Positions 52,733 to 63,356 are shown, counted from the first letter of the stretch. The stretch: DNA of 64,000 bases from Alphaproteobacteria bacterium (GCA_021774735.1 JAJFIS010000021.1:1-64000), one strand, 5' to 3'. Program-made: numbers and translations. The notes: generated by a model not told the origin, from the sequence alone.

Positions 52733-52758
52733 AAGGCAGGGTTTTCCTGTCTTTTTTT
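52733..52758 (+). terminator. Terminator of the ileS-lspA-DUF3035 operon
   Basis: AAGGCAGG (52733-52740) pairs with CCTGTCTT (52746-52753) with one G-U and a GTTTT loop; TTTTT follows. It lies 28 bases after the DUF3035 stop. Confidence 0.85.
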
Positions 52759-52992
52759 ATGATTATTCCAATTACGACTACATCAATAAGTGCCTGAAAA
52801 TACACATGAAAACTATAAGTCTTTGATTTACTTAAATTTTTAAGAAATATGTGCGTTTTATTTTACTAGTAAGTGCCCCATTTTTGTCATATTTTGACAT
52901 CAATCTTCTCAGCGTTATGAATTTTTTAGCGCCAATGGATGGGTGCGCGTAAGTTAAATAAGATATACAAACTGATTTAAAGGAGACATCTG

Positions 52993-54501
52993 ATGTCATC
53001 AGATTTAACGAGAGTTTTGGCGGCAATTGCTCTAGCAGCTTCGCCGCTTATAACCAGTCAGGCCTCGGCGCTTGATAGTGATGTTGCGCTTCGGCCTGTG
53101 GTGCCGGCTCAACTATATGCTGTTACATCATTAGACGATGACGATGATGATACAGGTGATGATGATACTAGCGGTGATGGTTCAGACGATGATGATAGCA
53201 GTAAATTTCTTGACCGAGATGGCCTTGCAGAAGCTTTTGGTTTAGGCGTTGATGATCCCCGTCTTGCAGAGCTAAGCGATACTCAGGTGATTGCCCTTGG
53301 CAAGTCAGTCCATCACTGGCAAGAAAACTCTTTTGAGTTTACCCTAACGGATGAAGTTATAGACCGTGTTCTTGATGAAGATTTGAACAAACACCAGATT
53401 CGTAATTTGGTAAAAGGTTCAGAGGAAGAAGCAAAGTTTAATAGCCTTGCGGACCGCCTTGATGCGAAAGCAGAAGAAACCGGTAACCCCAAATTTGCTG
53501 AACAGGCTGAACGTATGCGGGCAAGAGGCGCGGCACGAAAGGCGCGCTTTGAAGGCCGGATTGATGGTGATGATCATGATTCAGACGATGACGACTTTGA
53601 TGATTTAGACGACGATGAATTTGATGATTCAGATGATGATCACGACGACATTGACGATGATCACGATTCAGATGATGATGACGACATTGACGACGATGAC
53701 GATCACGATTCAGACGATGATGACGACATTGATGACGATCACGATTCAGATGATGACGACGACATTGATGACGATGATGATCACGATTCAGATGATGATG
53801 ACGACATTGACGACGATCACGATTCAGACGATGATGACGACATTGATGACGATGATGACCACGATTCGGACCGTCGCAGTGGACATGACAGAGACGATGC
53901 TCGTGAGGCTGCAAAAGAAAAACGCGATGCAGCCAAAGACGAAGCTGATGAAGCCCGTGATGAGGCCAAAGACGAAGCTGACGAAGCTCGTGATGAGGCT
54001 AAGGATGCCGCTGACGAAGCTCGCGACGAAGCCAAAGACGCCGCTGATGAAGCCCGTGATGAGGCTAAGGATGCCGCTGACGAAGCTCGCGACGAAGCCA
54101 AGGATGCAGCTGACGAAGCTCGCGATGAAGCCAAGGATGCAGCTGACGAAGCCCGTGATGAGGCCAAAGACGCCGCCGATGAAGCTCGTGACGAAGCCAA
54201 GGATGCAGCTGACGAAGCCCGTGATGAGGCCAAGGATGCAGCTGACGAAGCCTCTGACGAAGCTCGTGACGCTGCTAAAGACGCCGCTGATGAAGCTCGT
54301 GATGCCGCTAAAGACGCCGCTGACGAAGCTCGTGATGCCGCTAAAGAAGCTGCTGATGAGGCCCACGAGGCTGCTCAAGAAGCTGCCGAAGCAGCCCGTG
54401 AAGCCGCTGAAGAAGCTGCTAAAGAAGCTGCCAAAGAAGCCCGAGACCAAGCAAGAGAAGATGCAAAGGATGATGCAAAAGACGATGATGACGGCAGGTA
54501 G
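52993..54501 (+). CDS. Exported repeat protein with Asp-rich and Ala/Glu/Lys-rich blocks
   Basis: 502 aa, with AAAGGAGACATCTG before the ATG. A signal peptide (AAIALAASPLITSQASA), a D-rich head (about 50-72), a globular part of about 120 residues (LDRDGLAEAFGLGVDDPRLA), then HDSDDDDDIDDD units and a long run of 11-residue DEARDEAKDAA units. It ends DAKDDAKDDDDGR. The acid block could bind metal; the 11-mers resemble LEA/apolipoprotein amphipathic helices. Secreted or periplasmic. The DNA repeats make its length unstable. Followed by a beta-barrel gene. Confidence 0.85.
   Translation: MSSDLTRVLAAIALAASPLITSQASALDSDVALRPVVPAQLYAVTSLDDDDDDTGDDDTSGDGSDDDDSSKFLDRDGLAEAFGLGVDDPRLAELSDTQVIALGKSVHHWQENSFEFTLTDEVIDRVLDEDLNKHQIRNLVKGSEEEAKFNSLADRLDAKAEETGNPKFAEQAERMRARGAARKARFEGRIDGDDHDSDDDDFDDLDDDEFDDSDDDHDDIDDDHDSDDDDDIDDDDDHDSDDDDDIDDDHDSDDDDDIDDDDDHDSDDDDDIDDDHDSDDDDDIDDDDDHDSDRRSGHDRDDAREAAKEKRDAAKDEADEARDEAKDEADEARDEAKDAADEARDEAKDAADEARDEAKDAADEARDEAKDAADEARDEAKDAADEARDEAKDAADEARDEAKDAADEARDEAKDAADEASDEARDAAKDAADEARDAAKDAADEARDAAKEAADEAHEAAQEAAEAAREAAEEAAKEAAKEARDQAREDAKDDAKDDDDGR
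53662..53865 (+). repeat. 78-bp tandem repeat encoding HDSDDDDDIDDD units
   Basis: CACGATTC (H-D-S) recurs at 53662, 53704, 53740, 53782, 53818 and 53860. The spacing alternates 42 and 36 bases, so the higher-order unit is 78 bp (26 codons), 2.5 copies. Between CACs the codons are GAY plus one ATT per unit. The run encodes an almost pure aspartate block. Confidence 0.9.
53938..54360 (+). repeat. 33-bp tandem repeat encoding 11-residue amphipathic units
   Basis: Some 13 units of DEARDEAKDAA or a close variant follow in register, apart from a 4-codon insertion (SDEA) at about 54253. The codons differ between units (GCTGACGAAGCTCGCGACGA versus GCCGATGAAGCTCGTGACGA), so the repeats are not fresh. 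The 11-residue period fits an 11/3 amphipathic helix. Confidence 0.88.
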
Positions 54502-54527
54502 CCGCACATATTTTAGATGAGTGAGAA

Positions 54528-54552
54528 GGCTGGTGCAGGAATGCGCCAGTCT
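54528..54552 (+). terminator. Hairpin after the repeat gene
   Basis: GGCTGGTGC pairs with GCGCCAGTC (two G-U pairs) around AGGAAT. The following bases are AT-rich but lack a T-run, so it may be a partial terminator between the repeat gene and the beta-barrel gene. Confidence 0.4.
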
Positions 54553-54611
54553 GATCTATATTATATATACTAAACTATATTAGACAAACAAGACTAACAG
54601 GAGTTGACACT

Positions 54612-55499
54612 ATGCCATATAAGGCAAAACTGAAAAGCGGGATGGTTATCTCCGCTATTATTTTATCCGCCGCCCAAGGGGGATATGCAGACGATGAGAA
54701 CGAGATTGAAATATCCATTTATGCTGGCGCTGAATATAACGATAATATTGCGGTGTCAGATATTGACCTAGGCTCTGGTCAAGGTGACTTTGCAGGTCTT
54801 CTTGAAGTATCTCTCGGCTATGAAAATAAGATTTCTGAGAATTTAAGCTTCAGTGCAGGTTATGACTTTTCCTATACTCGCTTTGTTGATGAGACCGCCT
54901 TTAACTTTCAAAGTCACGGCCTATCAGCGGGTCTGTCGGGCCAAATGGCTGGTTTGGACTTAGGCTTGGATTACAGCTTTTTCCACAATCGCTTAGGAGG
55001 CGAATCTTTCCTTGATATGCAACTATTTTCACCGAGTATAGCAAAAATGTTCCCTGGAAATATTTATGTCAGGGCGGCCTATACCTATATGGATAAAGAC
55101 TTTGAAACTGCTTTAACGCGGTCTGGTAACAACCAGAAATATGGAGTTGATAGCTATTTCTTTTTCGACGGGGGCGGATTTTTCCGTGTCGGCGCTGCTT
55201 GGCAAGAAGAAGACGCTGCAGCGGCAATTTTTGACTATGATGGATTGGTTTTGAACGCGCAGGTGAAAGTGCCGGTGGGTGAGGGTGATTTTTATGTCAA
55301 AGGCAATTATAAAAAGCGCACTTATGATTCTGGCTTGCGTGAAGATAAGCGCACCAGCCTTCGTGCGGGGTTAGAGCTGCCTTTCATGGATAATTTAATC
55401 ATAAAGCCGGAGTATCGCTTCTTGGATTCCAGCTCAAACTTAGCCAGTGCCGATTACAGCGAGCATGTATTTAGCCTGATGTTTGGTATTGAGTTTTAA
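54612..55499 (+). CDS. Outer-membrane beta-barrel protein
   Basis: 295 aa, with AGGAG before the ATG and a signal peptide (IISAIILSAAQGGYA-like). Alternating amphipathic strands (SLGYENKISENLSFSAGYDF, GADSYFFF-like) and the C-terminal SLMFGIEF with a final phenylalanine are outer-membrane barrel features. Family unassigned (DUF560/Slam-like or surface barrel possible). It follows the repeat gene by 110 bp; they could cooperate, with the barrel as anchor or exporter (inference). Confidence 0.82.
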   Translation: MPYKAKLKSGMVISAIILSAAQGGYADDENEIEISIYAGAEYNDNIAVSDIDLGSGQGDFAGLLEVSLGYENKISENLSFSAGYDFSYTRFVDETAFNFQSHGLSAGLSGQMAGLDLGLDYSFFHNRLGGESFLDMQLFSPSIAKMFPGNIYVRAAYTYMDKDFETALTRSGNNQKYGVDSYFFFDGGGFFRVGAAWQEEDAAAAIFDYDGLVLNAQVKVPVGEGDFYVKGNYKKRTYDSGLREDKRTSLRAGLELPFMDNLIIKPEYRFLDSSSNLASADYSEHVFSLMFGIEF

Positions 55500-55537
55500 G
55501 ACCAGACTATAAAGCAATTTTATCCACAGAAATATTA

Positions 55538-55569
55538 GGGTCAGCACTTCCATATGCTGGCCCTTCTTG
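55538..55569 (+). terminator. Terminator after the beta-barrel gene
   Basis: GGGTCAGCA (55538-55546) pairs with TGCTGGCCC (55555-55563) with one G-U, and is followed by TTCTTGTT. It lies 39 bases after the stop. Confidence 0.75.
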
Positions 55570-55611
55570 TTACCTTCTAGGCTAATCACTTTGAAAGGGA
55601 CACCCCCACCC

Positions 55612-57462
55612 GTGCAGCAAGCTGGCATCATTCAAAAGCTATCGGAACGCACGATCAACCGTATCGCAGCGGGCGAGGTGGTCGAACGTCCTGCAAGCGC
55701 GGTTAAGGAACTGGTGGAAAATGCCTTGGATGCAGGCGCTACGCGGGTGGATATTGTGTTGCGGGATGGTGGCCGCGAGCTGATCAGCGTTAGCGATGAT
55801 GGGTGCGGCATGACGGCGGATGAGCTGGTGCTGGCAGTTGAGCGCCATGCCACCAGCAAGCTTGCAGATGAAGATCTGGTTAATATCGCGACCCTCGGCT
55901 TTCGCGGCGAAGCGCTGGCCTCCATTGGCTCGGTGGCGCATTTGACCGTTACATCACGGGCACGGGGCAGCGATAGTGCTTGGGTCGTGCAGGTGGACGG
56001 CGGCAAGGGGCAGGCCGTTCAACCGGCGGGGCACGGCAATGGCACCCGCATTGAGGTGCGCGACTTATTTTATGCGACGCCCGCAAGGTTAAAGTTCATG
56101 AAAACCGCCCGGGCGGAATATGGCCAAGCGCAGGATGTGATCAAGCGTTTGGCGATGGCATACCCGGGTGCCGCCTTCACATTGGGAGACGGTAAACGTA
56201 CGACCTTTAAAGCGCCTGCTGTGGGCTCGCTGGCGGGGGATGCAAGGCTGGAACGTTTGGGCGTTATTTTGGGGCGAGAGTTCCGCGATAATGCGGTGGA
56301 GATAAACGCCGAGCGGGAAGGGCTGAAGCTGACGGGTTTTGCCGGCTTGCCGACCTATTCACGCGGTACCAGTAGCCAGCAATATCTGTTCGTCAATGGT
56401 CGCCCGGTGAAGGACCGCTTGCTTTTGGGCGCGGTGCGGGGGGCTTATCAAGACTTTCTCGCCCGTAATCGCCATCCAGTGTTGGCGCTATTTTTGGATG
56501 TACCGCCTGACTTTGTTGATGTGAATGTGCATCCGGCCAAAGCCGAAGTGCGCTTCCGTGATGCGGGGCTGGTGCGCGGGCTTATCGTCTCTAGCTTGCG
56601 TCATGCGCTTAGTGCCGCTGGTCACCGGGCCAGCACGACAGTGGCAGGGGCGGCGCTTGGGGCAATGCGACCAGAAAATTTGGGCAATCCTCTGCCTTGG
56701 TCACCGCCGGGTGGTGAACGCACCAGTTTGCCAAAAGGCCTAAGTGACGCCAGCTTTGCTAGTCAAGCGCCCTACGCAGGCCAAACATATGATAATTCTC
56801 AGGCGCATTTCACCAGCAGCGATAGCCTGATGCAGCCTAGTGCCCGGCCAGTGGAGGCGGAGGGCGATATCGGGGGCGCAGACTACCCCCTTGGCACCGC
56901 CCGTGGGCAGTTGCACGCTACCTATATTGTCTCGCAGATCGCTGATGGCCTCATCATTGTTGATCAGCATGCGGCCCATGAACGCCTTGTCTATGAGCGG
57001 ATGAAAAAGGCGCTGGCGGACAAGAAAGTCGCCCGCCAAGTGTTGCTATTGCCAGAGGTCGTTGAGCTGGAAGAAACTTCCGCCGCCCGGCTGATTGCCC
57101 GCGCGGGTGAGCTGGAGGCGATGGGCTTAGTGGTTGAGGCTTTCGGCGACGGCGCGGTTGTGGTGCGCGAAGTGCCCGCCATGCTGGGCGATACCGACAT
57201 CAAAGGTTTGGTGCGGGATATGGCGGACGAGCTGACCGATATGGATGAAGCGTTAAGCCTCAAAGAACGCTTGGGCGATGTATGTGGCACCATGGCTTGC
57301 CACGGCAGCGTGCGCGCGGGCAGGCGGCTTAGCGTGCCAGAGATGAATGCCCTGCTGCGCGAGATGGAAGCCACCCCCCATTCGGGCCAGTGTAACCATG
57401 GCCGCCCAACCTATGTGGAGCTAAAACTCACTGACATAGAAAAGCTCTTTGGTAGGCGGTGA
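55612..57462 (+). CDS. mutL: DNA mismatch repair protein MutL
   Basis: 616 aa from a GTG at 55612 (AAAGGGA 11 bases upstream); the longer frame with a TTG at 55567 is unlikely. ATPase motifs: [28 protein letters not shown] and [24 protein letters not shown] is the family-specific sequence. The C-terminal endonuclease-type region begins near [20 protein letters not shown]. Couples MutS recognition to excision. Stands downstream of a separate terminator, so it is its own unit. Confidence 0.96.
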   Translation: MQQAGIIQKLSERTINRIAAGEVVERPASAVKELVENALDAGATRVDIVLRDGGRELISVSDDGCGMTADELVLAVERHATSKLADEDLVNIATLGFRGEALASIGSVAHLTVTSRARGSDSAWVVQVDGGKGQAVQPAGHGNGTRIEVRDLFYATPARLKFMKTARAEYGQAQDVIKRLAMAYPGAAFTLGDGKRTTFKAPAVGSLAGDARLERLGVILGREFRDNAVEINAEREGLKLTGFAGLPTYSRGTSSQQYLFVNGRPVKDRLLLGAVRGAYQDFLARNRHPVLALFLDVPPDFVDVNVHPAKAEVRFRDAGLVRGLIVSSLRHALSAAGHRASTTVAGAALGAMRPENLGNPLPWSPPGGERTSLPKGLSDASFASQAPYAGQTYDNSQAHFTSSDSLMQPSARPVEAEGDIGGADYPLGTARGQLHATYIVSQIADGLIIVDQHAAHERLVYERMKKALADKKVARQVLLLPEVVELEETSAARLIARAGELEAMGLVVEAFGDGAVVVREVPAMLGDTDIKGLVRDMADELTDMDEALSLKERLGDVCGTMACHGSVRAGRRLSVPEMNALLREMEATPHSGQCNHGRPTYVELKLTDIEKLFGRR

Positions 57463-57812
57463 GATAGGTTCATAGCTTCTTCAGTATCCCATCACCTAAG
57501 ATAGCCTATTTTGTTAGATAGTAACATTTTACTGGACAACGATATTGTTATGTTATAACTTTTATTTATCAAGAGGCGGTATCGCTCCACTCATGGGGCA
57601 CAGGCCGAGGCGCTGTTTTATTAATATGGAGCAGCGACACAAGGTTAGGTGCTTGTTGGTGGGGTAAGCCCTGCTTGATGGGGTTAGACCGGGGGTCGCG
57701 CAAGGCTAGGGCATGCAAGCTGCCGTGTGATTAAGCGCATGGGAGAAGCATTGGGGGCGCGGTCAATTTTTACCGCTCATGCGGTCAACAGAGAGAGAAT
57801 AGGAGAGCTATA
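57463..57812. other. Intergenic region before tonB-2
   Basis: 350 bp between mutL and the second tonB. No reading frame with family pattern was seen. It contains an AT-rich part (57500-57560) and a GC-rich part (57640-57730). AATAGGAGAGC before 57813 is the ribosome site of the next gene. No clear promoter consensus is asserted. Confidence 0.4.
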
Positions 57813-58451
57813 ATGACACAAGTATATAGAGCAAAGACAAGGTCGTTGGGGCGGATGATCCCCATTCTAGCAGGCAGTGCTATGGTCACCGCAGGTATCT
57901 TCGGCGTGATGAATATGCTGGTGGCGTCGGACGGTGAGATAAAGCTGGATGAGCGCAAACCCCACCGGTTTATTAATTACAGTATGTTTCCCCCAACGCC
58001 ACCTGAGCCATTGAAAACTATCGAAATTGAAAAGCCAAAGCCGGTGGAGATAGAACCAGTAACAGAGACTGGTGATCCTGTGCCTGAGTGCGAAGGGCCT
58101 TGCATCAAAGTACTGACCCTTAAACCAACCGTCATCCCAAATTCTGGACCTGTAGTAGATCTAGGGCCTTCAGCTGATGGGGATATGATGCCAATTGTTA
58201 TTTTGGAACCAACATACCCGCGCCGGGCAGCAGAGCGCGACATTGAGGGGTATGCCTTGATATCGCTGACGGTTACCGCCGATGGTATGGTGGCGGACGC
58301 CGAGGTGTTAGAGGCTGAACCCGCAGGGTATTTTGAAAGCGCCGCCCTGAAAGCGGTAAACAAGTTCAAATATAAGCCACGGGTGGTGAACGGCAGGGCG
58401 ATGCCAGTGAGCGGTGTACAGTATAAAATGACCTTTAATTTAGCTGAATAA
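57813..58451 (+). CDS. TonB-like energy transducer, second copy
   Basis: 212 aa. One helix (MIPILAGSAMVTAGIFGVMN), a P/E-rich linker (EPLKTIEIEKPKPVEIEPVT) with a cysteine pair (CEGPC), and a C-terminal TonB domain (MPIVILEPTYPRRAAERDIE, FKYKPRVVNGRAMPVSG). It lacks its own exbB/exbD, so it may use the complexes from 24-30 kb or the orphan ExbD at 1943. The next genes on the other strand are a serine hydrolase and a TonB-dependent receptor, its possible client. Confidence 0.9.
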   Translation: MTQVYRAKTRSLGRMIPILAGSAMVTAGIFGVMNMLVASDGEIKLDERKPHRFINYSMFPPTPPEPLKTIEIEKPKPVEIEPVTETGDPVPECEGPCIKVLTLKPTVIPNSGPVVDLGPSADGDMMPIVILEPTYPRRAAERDIEGYALISLTVTADGMVADAEVLEAEPAGYFESAALKAVNKFKYKPRVVNGRAMPVSGVQYKMTFNLAE

Positions 58452-58465
58452 AATGCCGGAAAATT

Positions 58466-58493
58466 GGGGCACAGCCTAACTTGGCGGTGCCCC
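58466..58493 (+). terminator. Terminator between tonB-2 and the convergent hydrolase
   Basis: GGGGCAC (58466-58472) pairs with GTGCCCC (58487-58493); TTGTTAGCGTTTT follows. It lies 15 bases after the tonB stop and about 28 before the convergent stop at 58522. Confidence 0.75.
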
Positions 58494-58521
58494 TTGTTAG
58501 CGTTTTAAAAATGAAACACGC

Positions 58522-59808
58522 TCACTTACTCTTGTCGGTCATGGCATCATAGACAAGGTGACGCATTTCTTCGCGCAGGTGATATTGCGCTTCAAAAGAG
58601 GCGGGGATGAAATTGGTCATTAATATCACCACCATATCTTCTTTTGGGTCGACCCAAAAAAGCGTGCTACCAAGGCCGCCCCAGAAAAATTCGCCCTTAC
58701 TGGTGTAAGTTTTCTGCAAGCTGGTGTCTTCAACAACCGCAAAATTAAGCCCAAAGCCCGTCCCTGATTTTGGGAAAATATAAGGGGCACTACCCGGCAA
58801 ATGGTTCTTAGTCATTAAGGCAATAGTTTCGGATTTTAATAACCGGTGGCCATCAAAAGAACCGCCATTCAACAACATCTGGGCGAATTTATAATAGTCA
58901 GTTGTGGTGGAAACTAGACCACCGCCGCCGCTTTCAATAGTGGGAGCACTATTATAATGGTGGGCCCATTTGTAGGGAAAGACAGTCAGGGCATTTTCTT
59001 TGTCGAGAGCATAGATTTGGCTAAGCCGGTTAAATTTCTCCTCGGAAGCAAAAAAGGCAGTGTCTTTCATCTTGAGAGGCTTAAAGATGCGCTTCTCTAG
59101 GAACTCGCCGAATGTCATGCCAGAAAGCTTTGCCACCAGATACCCTTGAATATCGGTGCTAATGCTATAATTCCAGCGGGTGCCGGGTTGGTAAATCATC
59201 GGCATAGTGACAGTTTTTTCGACCATTTCGTCAATAGTTAGGGCTAAATTCTGTGTGTTTAGCGCCGTCTCTAAATATAATTTGTCCACTGGGTGGTTAC
59301 CAAAAAGACCGTAGGTTAGGCCGCTTGTATGGCGCATAAGGTCAATGATAGTTACTTCATATTTCTGGTCTTCGAGGATCATTGAGCCATCATCGGCGGT
59401 GCCAGCATATACTTTCATGTTTTTGAACCCTGGGATATATTTGCTAACTGGGTCATCAAGCTTAAATTTTCCCTCTTCATAGAGCATCATCATCGCGATG
59501 CCGGTTATAGGCTTGGTCATGCTGTAAATACGGTAAATGGTGTCGCGTTTGGTGGGGTCGCCAGTAGCTAGGTCGCGTTTGCCGTATGTATTAAAGTGAA
59601 CAATTTCACCGTGCCGGGCAACCAATGTGGTCAATCCTGCCAAGCGTCCATCATTAACATATCCTTGGAAATGTTCGGTTAGTTTATCGAGCTTTTCGGT
59701 GTTAAAGCCAAGACTGACCGGTGTCGGTGCTGCACTATCTTCTGCAACTAAAACTGTTGTTGATACTGATAAAATAACAGCAAAAAAATATGCGAATAAC
59801 TTGTTCAA
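58522..59808 (-). CDS. Class C beta-lactamase-type serine hydrolase
   Basis: 428 aa with a signal peptide (YFFAVILSVSTTVLVAEDSA). Catalytic S96-x-x-K99 in YSMTKPITG, Y-x-S in WNYSISTD, and GLGSTLFWV near the KTG-equivalent. HTSGLTYG is the family-specific segment. Members include beta-lactamases, esterases and D-aminopeptidases; the substrate is unknown. It lies 136 bp from the receptor gene on the same strand, so it could be co-expressed with it. Confidence 0.9.
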   Translation of the reverse strand: MNKLFAYFFAVILSVSTTVLVAEDSAAPTPVSLGFNTEKLDKLTEHFQGYVNDGRLAGLTTLVARHGEIVHFNTYGKRDLATGDPTKRDTIYRIYSMTKPITGIAMMMLYEEGKFKLDDPVSKYIPGFKNMKVYAGTADDGSMILEDQKYEVTIIDLMRHTSGLTYGLFGNHPVDKLYLETALNTQNLALTIDEMVEKTVTMPMIYQPGTRWNYSISTDIQGYLVAKLSGMTFGEFLEKRIFKPLKMKDTAFFASEEKFNRLSQIYALDKENALTVFPYKWAHHYNSAPTIESGGGGLVSTTTDYYKFAQMLLNGGSFDGHRLLKSETIALMTKNHLPGSAPYIFPKSGTGFGLNFAVVEDTSLQKTYTSKGEFFWGGLGSTLFWVDPKEDMVVILMTNFIPASFEAQYHLREEMRHLVYDAMTDKSK

Positions 59809-59944
59809 AATAATCTCCCATCAAAAATTTATGCGCGGACAGTTTCAATGTTTCACAGCATATGTCAATGGTTGAAACATCATCTCATTAGATAGTCAAA
59901 CGGCGACCAAAAGGCCGCCGCTTGCATATTATTATAGTAACCAA

Positions 59945-62830
59945 CTACATCTTGAAGGTAACCCGGCCATAGAAGAAGCGGCCAGGAATTGGATGCAATG
60001 TTCCATCAAAGCTGTTCAAGTCACAGCTGAAACAGATTGGTGTGCTGGTATTCAGTAGGTTTTGAATACCAACGGTGAAGGTGGTGCGACCATCCAACAT
60101 CTCTGGGGACCAACCAAATTGAGCATCCATATAGAAACGGCTTGGAATTTCATTGGTTGTTGGTGTGGAGCAGAGATTATTGAAGCCAAAGTCTGATACT
60201 AAACCAGTACATTGCTCCGTAATGCCTTCAACATAACGGAAGGTAACACCGGCATTCCAGTCATCTTTGGTCCAATCAACGAAGAAAGATGACTTCCACT
60301 TCACGAACGCCCGCTCAGGGGAGCCAAGTTCGGTCCCTGCGCGTTTGTTGGTTACAAAGCCATCGGCGGTTGGTACGGTTTCGTCATACTTAAACAAGTG
60401 GCTATTCACCCATTTAAGGCGTAGCTGCCCCCAACTTTCAACATTAGTATTGGCGGATATTGACCAATCAAACCCATCGGTCTTGATACCTGCGATATTT
60501 TGCAACACCCCTTCAATGCGGATGATTGTACCTGTTGCCGTACGGGTGATGGCACCACAGGCTACAGGGTCAAGTGTGTTAACACAGCGCTCTAATACTT
60601 CACCAGCGTCCGGTGCCTTGATGGCATTGGTCATTTTGATGTTGTAATAGTTAGCCTCAACCGTGAACAGCTCAAGGCCCATACTGTCGGCTACATTATC
60701 AGAGCTCCAAGTGAAGCCAGCGGTCCATGTTTCAGCTTCTTCCGGTAGCAGGTCTCGGTTACCGCCGGTGGTGACGCTAAGCTGCGGGTTAATCTGGCTG
60801 AAACCAGGAGGAACACCAAGAGCGGCACAGTTGGCAGGTACAACACCGTCCCCATCATCACAGGGGTCGGTAATGCTGGCATCAAAGCGGGAGCCAGTGT
60901 TGAACAGTTCGCCGATATTGGGCGCTCTAAAGCCTTCCGACCAATTGGCGCGCAGGGTCAGGTCATCATTCACTTGCCATGCAGTACCAATTTTAAACAC
61001 CGTGGTAGAACCCGAAACATTATAGTCCGATGTTCTAAAGGCACCGGTCAGACCTAGCCGTTTTGCAAAACCCACATCACTAAGAAGGGGTACATTGACC
61101 TCGCCGTAGATCTCTTTGACATGGATTTCACCAGCGGTTGGGCTTGCCGGAACACCAGCGGTTTCACCGCTAGAGACGACACTATCAGGAACGAAGGAGC
61201 CTTCTTCCTCGCGGTAGTTATAGCCAAGAGCAACACCAACGCCGCCTGCGGGCATTTGAAAGACTTCGCCGGAAATGTTGGCACTAATGTCAAACATTTT
61301 TACACGGCTTTCATCTTTTTGGACGAAGGTTACATAATCGAGCATGGCACGGGTTAAGGAGCCATTACCATCAGGGCCTTGACCGCCAAAAATATTTATT
61401 GGAACACAGCCAGGAATGGAGGCACAAACCGCCGGGTCACCCAAGGCTGTTGCCAGCTTGCGGGAGTTGAAGGCGCCAGTTTTACGCTGATTAGCTTGGT
61501 TTTGTGCCCATATGGCGTTCACATCCCAGTACCATTTATTGTCACCCATATCAAAACTGCCATCAACGGTGTTTGAAATGTACCAAGTGTCAACATTTTG
61601 GACAAAGCGTCGTTGTCCTGCTTCCAGTGGCCGTCGACCAAAGAAGATAATGTTGCTGCTGTCTAAGTCCACACCAATTGGGTTGAAGGGATGACTAGCC
61701 GGAATGGCAACATTTTCCATCCAGAAGCCACCACCACCATCGGGACCAAAGAACAAAGGCTCTGGTGCCGCTTGGCTAACAGAACGACGGTTGTTATAGG
61801 CAGCGGTTACGCGGTAAGTGATATTATCTGTAACGTCATATTCCCCTTTGAGGAACATATTGACACGCTCGTTAGGGGTTACCAGCTTATTGAAGGGCTG
61901 CCAGTTAAAGCGATCTTCAAATGCAAAGCCGTGGAAATCAGCCCCGGTTGGGTTGGCAGGGTCAAAGGTTGGCACCAGTCCTGCGCCATTGTTAGGCGTA
62001 ATGGAAACAACTTCACCGTCCCCAGGGTTAACAAAAACAAAGCGGCCTTGCGGTGTGCCCGATGAGGCCCCGTTCATAACACCTGCGATGGGATAGGCTG
62101 AAATTTCACGGTCACCCGCTTCAACCGCACCTTGCTTGGTGTAGCTAACGTCAATGAAAATGCGACCCCTATCGGTGTGTGCACCCCAAGAAACGTCATA
62201 TTCTTGGCTGCCGCCGTCACCTTCATCATAAACACCGTAATAAGCGCTGGCGTTAAAACCATCATAATTATCGGAGGTTTTAATATTGATAACACCGGCG
62301 ATAGCGTCAGAGCCATAAATGGTCGATGCGCCGTCTTGCAGAACCTCAACCGATTTAATGGCACCAACCGGAATGGTGTTCAAATCAACGGCACCGGATA
62401 CGCCCGACGCTGAAGAGCCCCGCACCCAGCGGCGACCATCCACGAGCACAAGTACGCGCTTGCTGCTTAAATAACGCAGGTCAATTTCAGAAGCGCCAGC
62501 ACCAATGCCAGAACCATCTGGGGGAAAGCCGAGGTTGCCGGACGAATTATTAGTGCGGTTAATGGCGGAACCAGCAATCGGCAGTCGTTGCAAGAAGTCA
62601 GCAATGGATATTTGGCCTGATTGCTCAATGTCTTCAGCACTTAATATTTGCACTGGCGATTTTGCTTCCAATGGGTTTTGCCGGATACGGGACCCGGTAA
62701 CAACAACCTCTTCAACGTCATCATTGGTGTCGGTTGTTTGGGCGACGGCAATATCGGCTAAAGTTAAGCTTGCTAATGCAACGCTTGCCAGTAAATAGCC
62801 ACGCCTAGTTACAAAGGATTTTCGTGTCAT
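59945..62830 (-). CDS. TonB-dependent outer-membrane receptor
   Basis: 961 aa with a signal peptide ([18 protein letters not shown]) and AGGAG before the ATG. The plug domain begins [20 protein letters not shown], with the DVVNIKT-like VINIKTSD. The barrel includes the extracellular cysteine-containing [14 protein letters not shown]-like loop ([19 protein letters not shown]) and two more pairs. The C-terminus FYGRVTFKM is close to the usual terminal aromatic rule. Imports an unknown siderophore or nutrient with TonB. The length is normal for this large subfamily. Confidence 0.93.
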   Translation of the reverse strand: MTRKSFVTRRGYLLASVALASLTLADIAVAQTTDTNDDVEEVVVTGSRIRQNPLEAKSPVQILSAEDIEQSGQISIADFLQRLPIAGSAINRTNNSSGNLGFPPDGSGIGAGASEIDLRYLSSKRVLVLVDGRRWVRGSSASGVSGAVDLNTIPVGAIKSVEVLQDGASTIYGSDAIAGVINIKTSDNYDGFNASAYYGVYDEGDGGSQEYDVSWGAHTDRGRIFIDVSYTKQGAVEAGDREISAYPIAGVMNGASSGTPQGRFVFVNPGDGEVVSITPNNGAGLVPTFDPANPTGADFHGFAFEDRFNWQPFNKLVTPNERVNMFLKGEYDVTDNITYRVTAAYNNRRSVSQAAPEPLFFGPDGGGGFWMENVAIPASHPFNPIGVDLDSSNIIFFGRRPLEAGQRRFVQNVDTWYISNTVDGSFDMGDNKWYWDVNAIWAQNQANQRKTGAFNSRKLATALGDPAVCASIPGCVPINIFGGQGPDGNGSLTRAMLDYVTFVQKDESRVKMFDISANISGEVFQMPAGGVGVALGYNYREEEGSFVPDSVVSSGETAGVPASPTAGEIHVKEIYGEVNVPLLSDVGFAKRLGLTGAFRTSDYNVSGSTTVFKIGTAWQVNDDLTLRANWSEGFRAPNIGELFNTGSRFDASITDPCDDGDGVVPANCAALGVPPGFSQINPQLSVTTGGNRDLLPEEAETWTAGFTWSSDNVADSMGLELFTVEANYYNIKMTNAIKAPDAGEVLERCVNTLDPVACGAITRTATGTIIRIEGVLQNIAGIKTDGFDWSISANTNVESWGQLRLKWVNSHLFKYDETVPTADGFVTNKRAGTELGSPERAFVKWKSSFFVDWTKDDWNAGVTFRYVEGITEQCTGLVSDFGFNNLCSTPTTNEIPSRFYMDAQFGWSPEMLDGRTTFTVGIQNLLNTSTPICFSCDLNSFDGTLHPIPGRFFYGRVTFKM

Positions 62831-63244
62831 ATCTCACTCCTGATATTATTATTGATTGGGTGAGGGGTAATCATATTTGGCTTATTGCTGCCAGTTTAGC
62901 TTTCACCCAATAACTTCCCAGCGGAAAGCTAATGCAAGATTAACAAGGCTTTAACTATAAAGTCGCAGTAAAATGGTTGTTATTGAAACTATAATGCGAA
63001 TAATTTTTGGAGGTGTGGCATGGATGCCGCAATCATGGGAGGAAGTACTGGGCCTTTAGAACATATTATCTAAACCTAAGGTCTATTTACCTGTTGCTGG
63101 GGGGTGGTTATGTCGGCCTGCTATGGCTGTGGTGTGCCGAGGGGGAGAATCAACAGGTTATTGATGGTAAACGTGCTGGAAAGCGGGTTAAAAGAATATA
63201 TCTATTGTTAAATTTTATTACGAATAAAAACTCATTGTAATGTT

Positions 63245-63321
63245 CTATACATGGTACATAATATTATAATAAATACTATACATGATACATTTATTGCTCT
63301 TTACCTCTTTACATGGTACCG
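63245..63321. promoter_or_regulatory. Three HipB operator-like repeats, 31-bp spacing
   Basis: TATACATGGTACAT (ATG at 63251), TATACATGATACAT (ATG at 63282) and TTTACATGGTACCG (ATG at 63313) are spaced exactly 31 bases, about three helical turns. Each contains TAC-ATG-GTA, an inverted TAC/GTA pair (the second has ATA). They lie just before hipB (63357). They fit cooperative binding by HipB dimers to repress the hipBA operon. Binding is inferred. Confidence 0.65.
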
Positions 63322-63356
63322 TGAAGGCGGCATTAAAGTAAAATAAGAGAAGATTA

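Noticed and set aside
53824-54507. Antisense long frames over the 33-bp repeats
   Set aside because: They are mirror effects of the same repeats (Ala/Ser or Phe/Val/Ile runs) and stop where the repeat stops.
53615-54520. Long second frame over the repeat gene
   Set aside because: It arises from the repetitive GAT/GCT codons read one base off (poly Met/Thr/Lys). There is no ribosome site and the composition is not protein-like.
63007-63240. 77-codon frame before hipB
   Set aside because: Mixed Trp/Tyr/Leu composition, no ribosome site of quality, and it ends at the operator array; probably chance.
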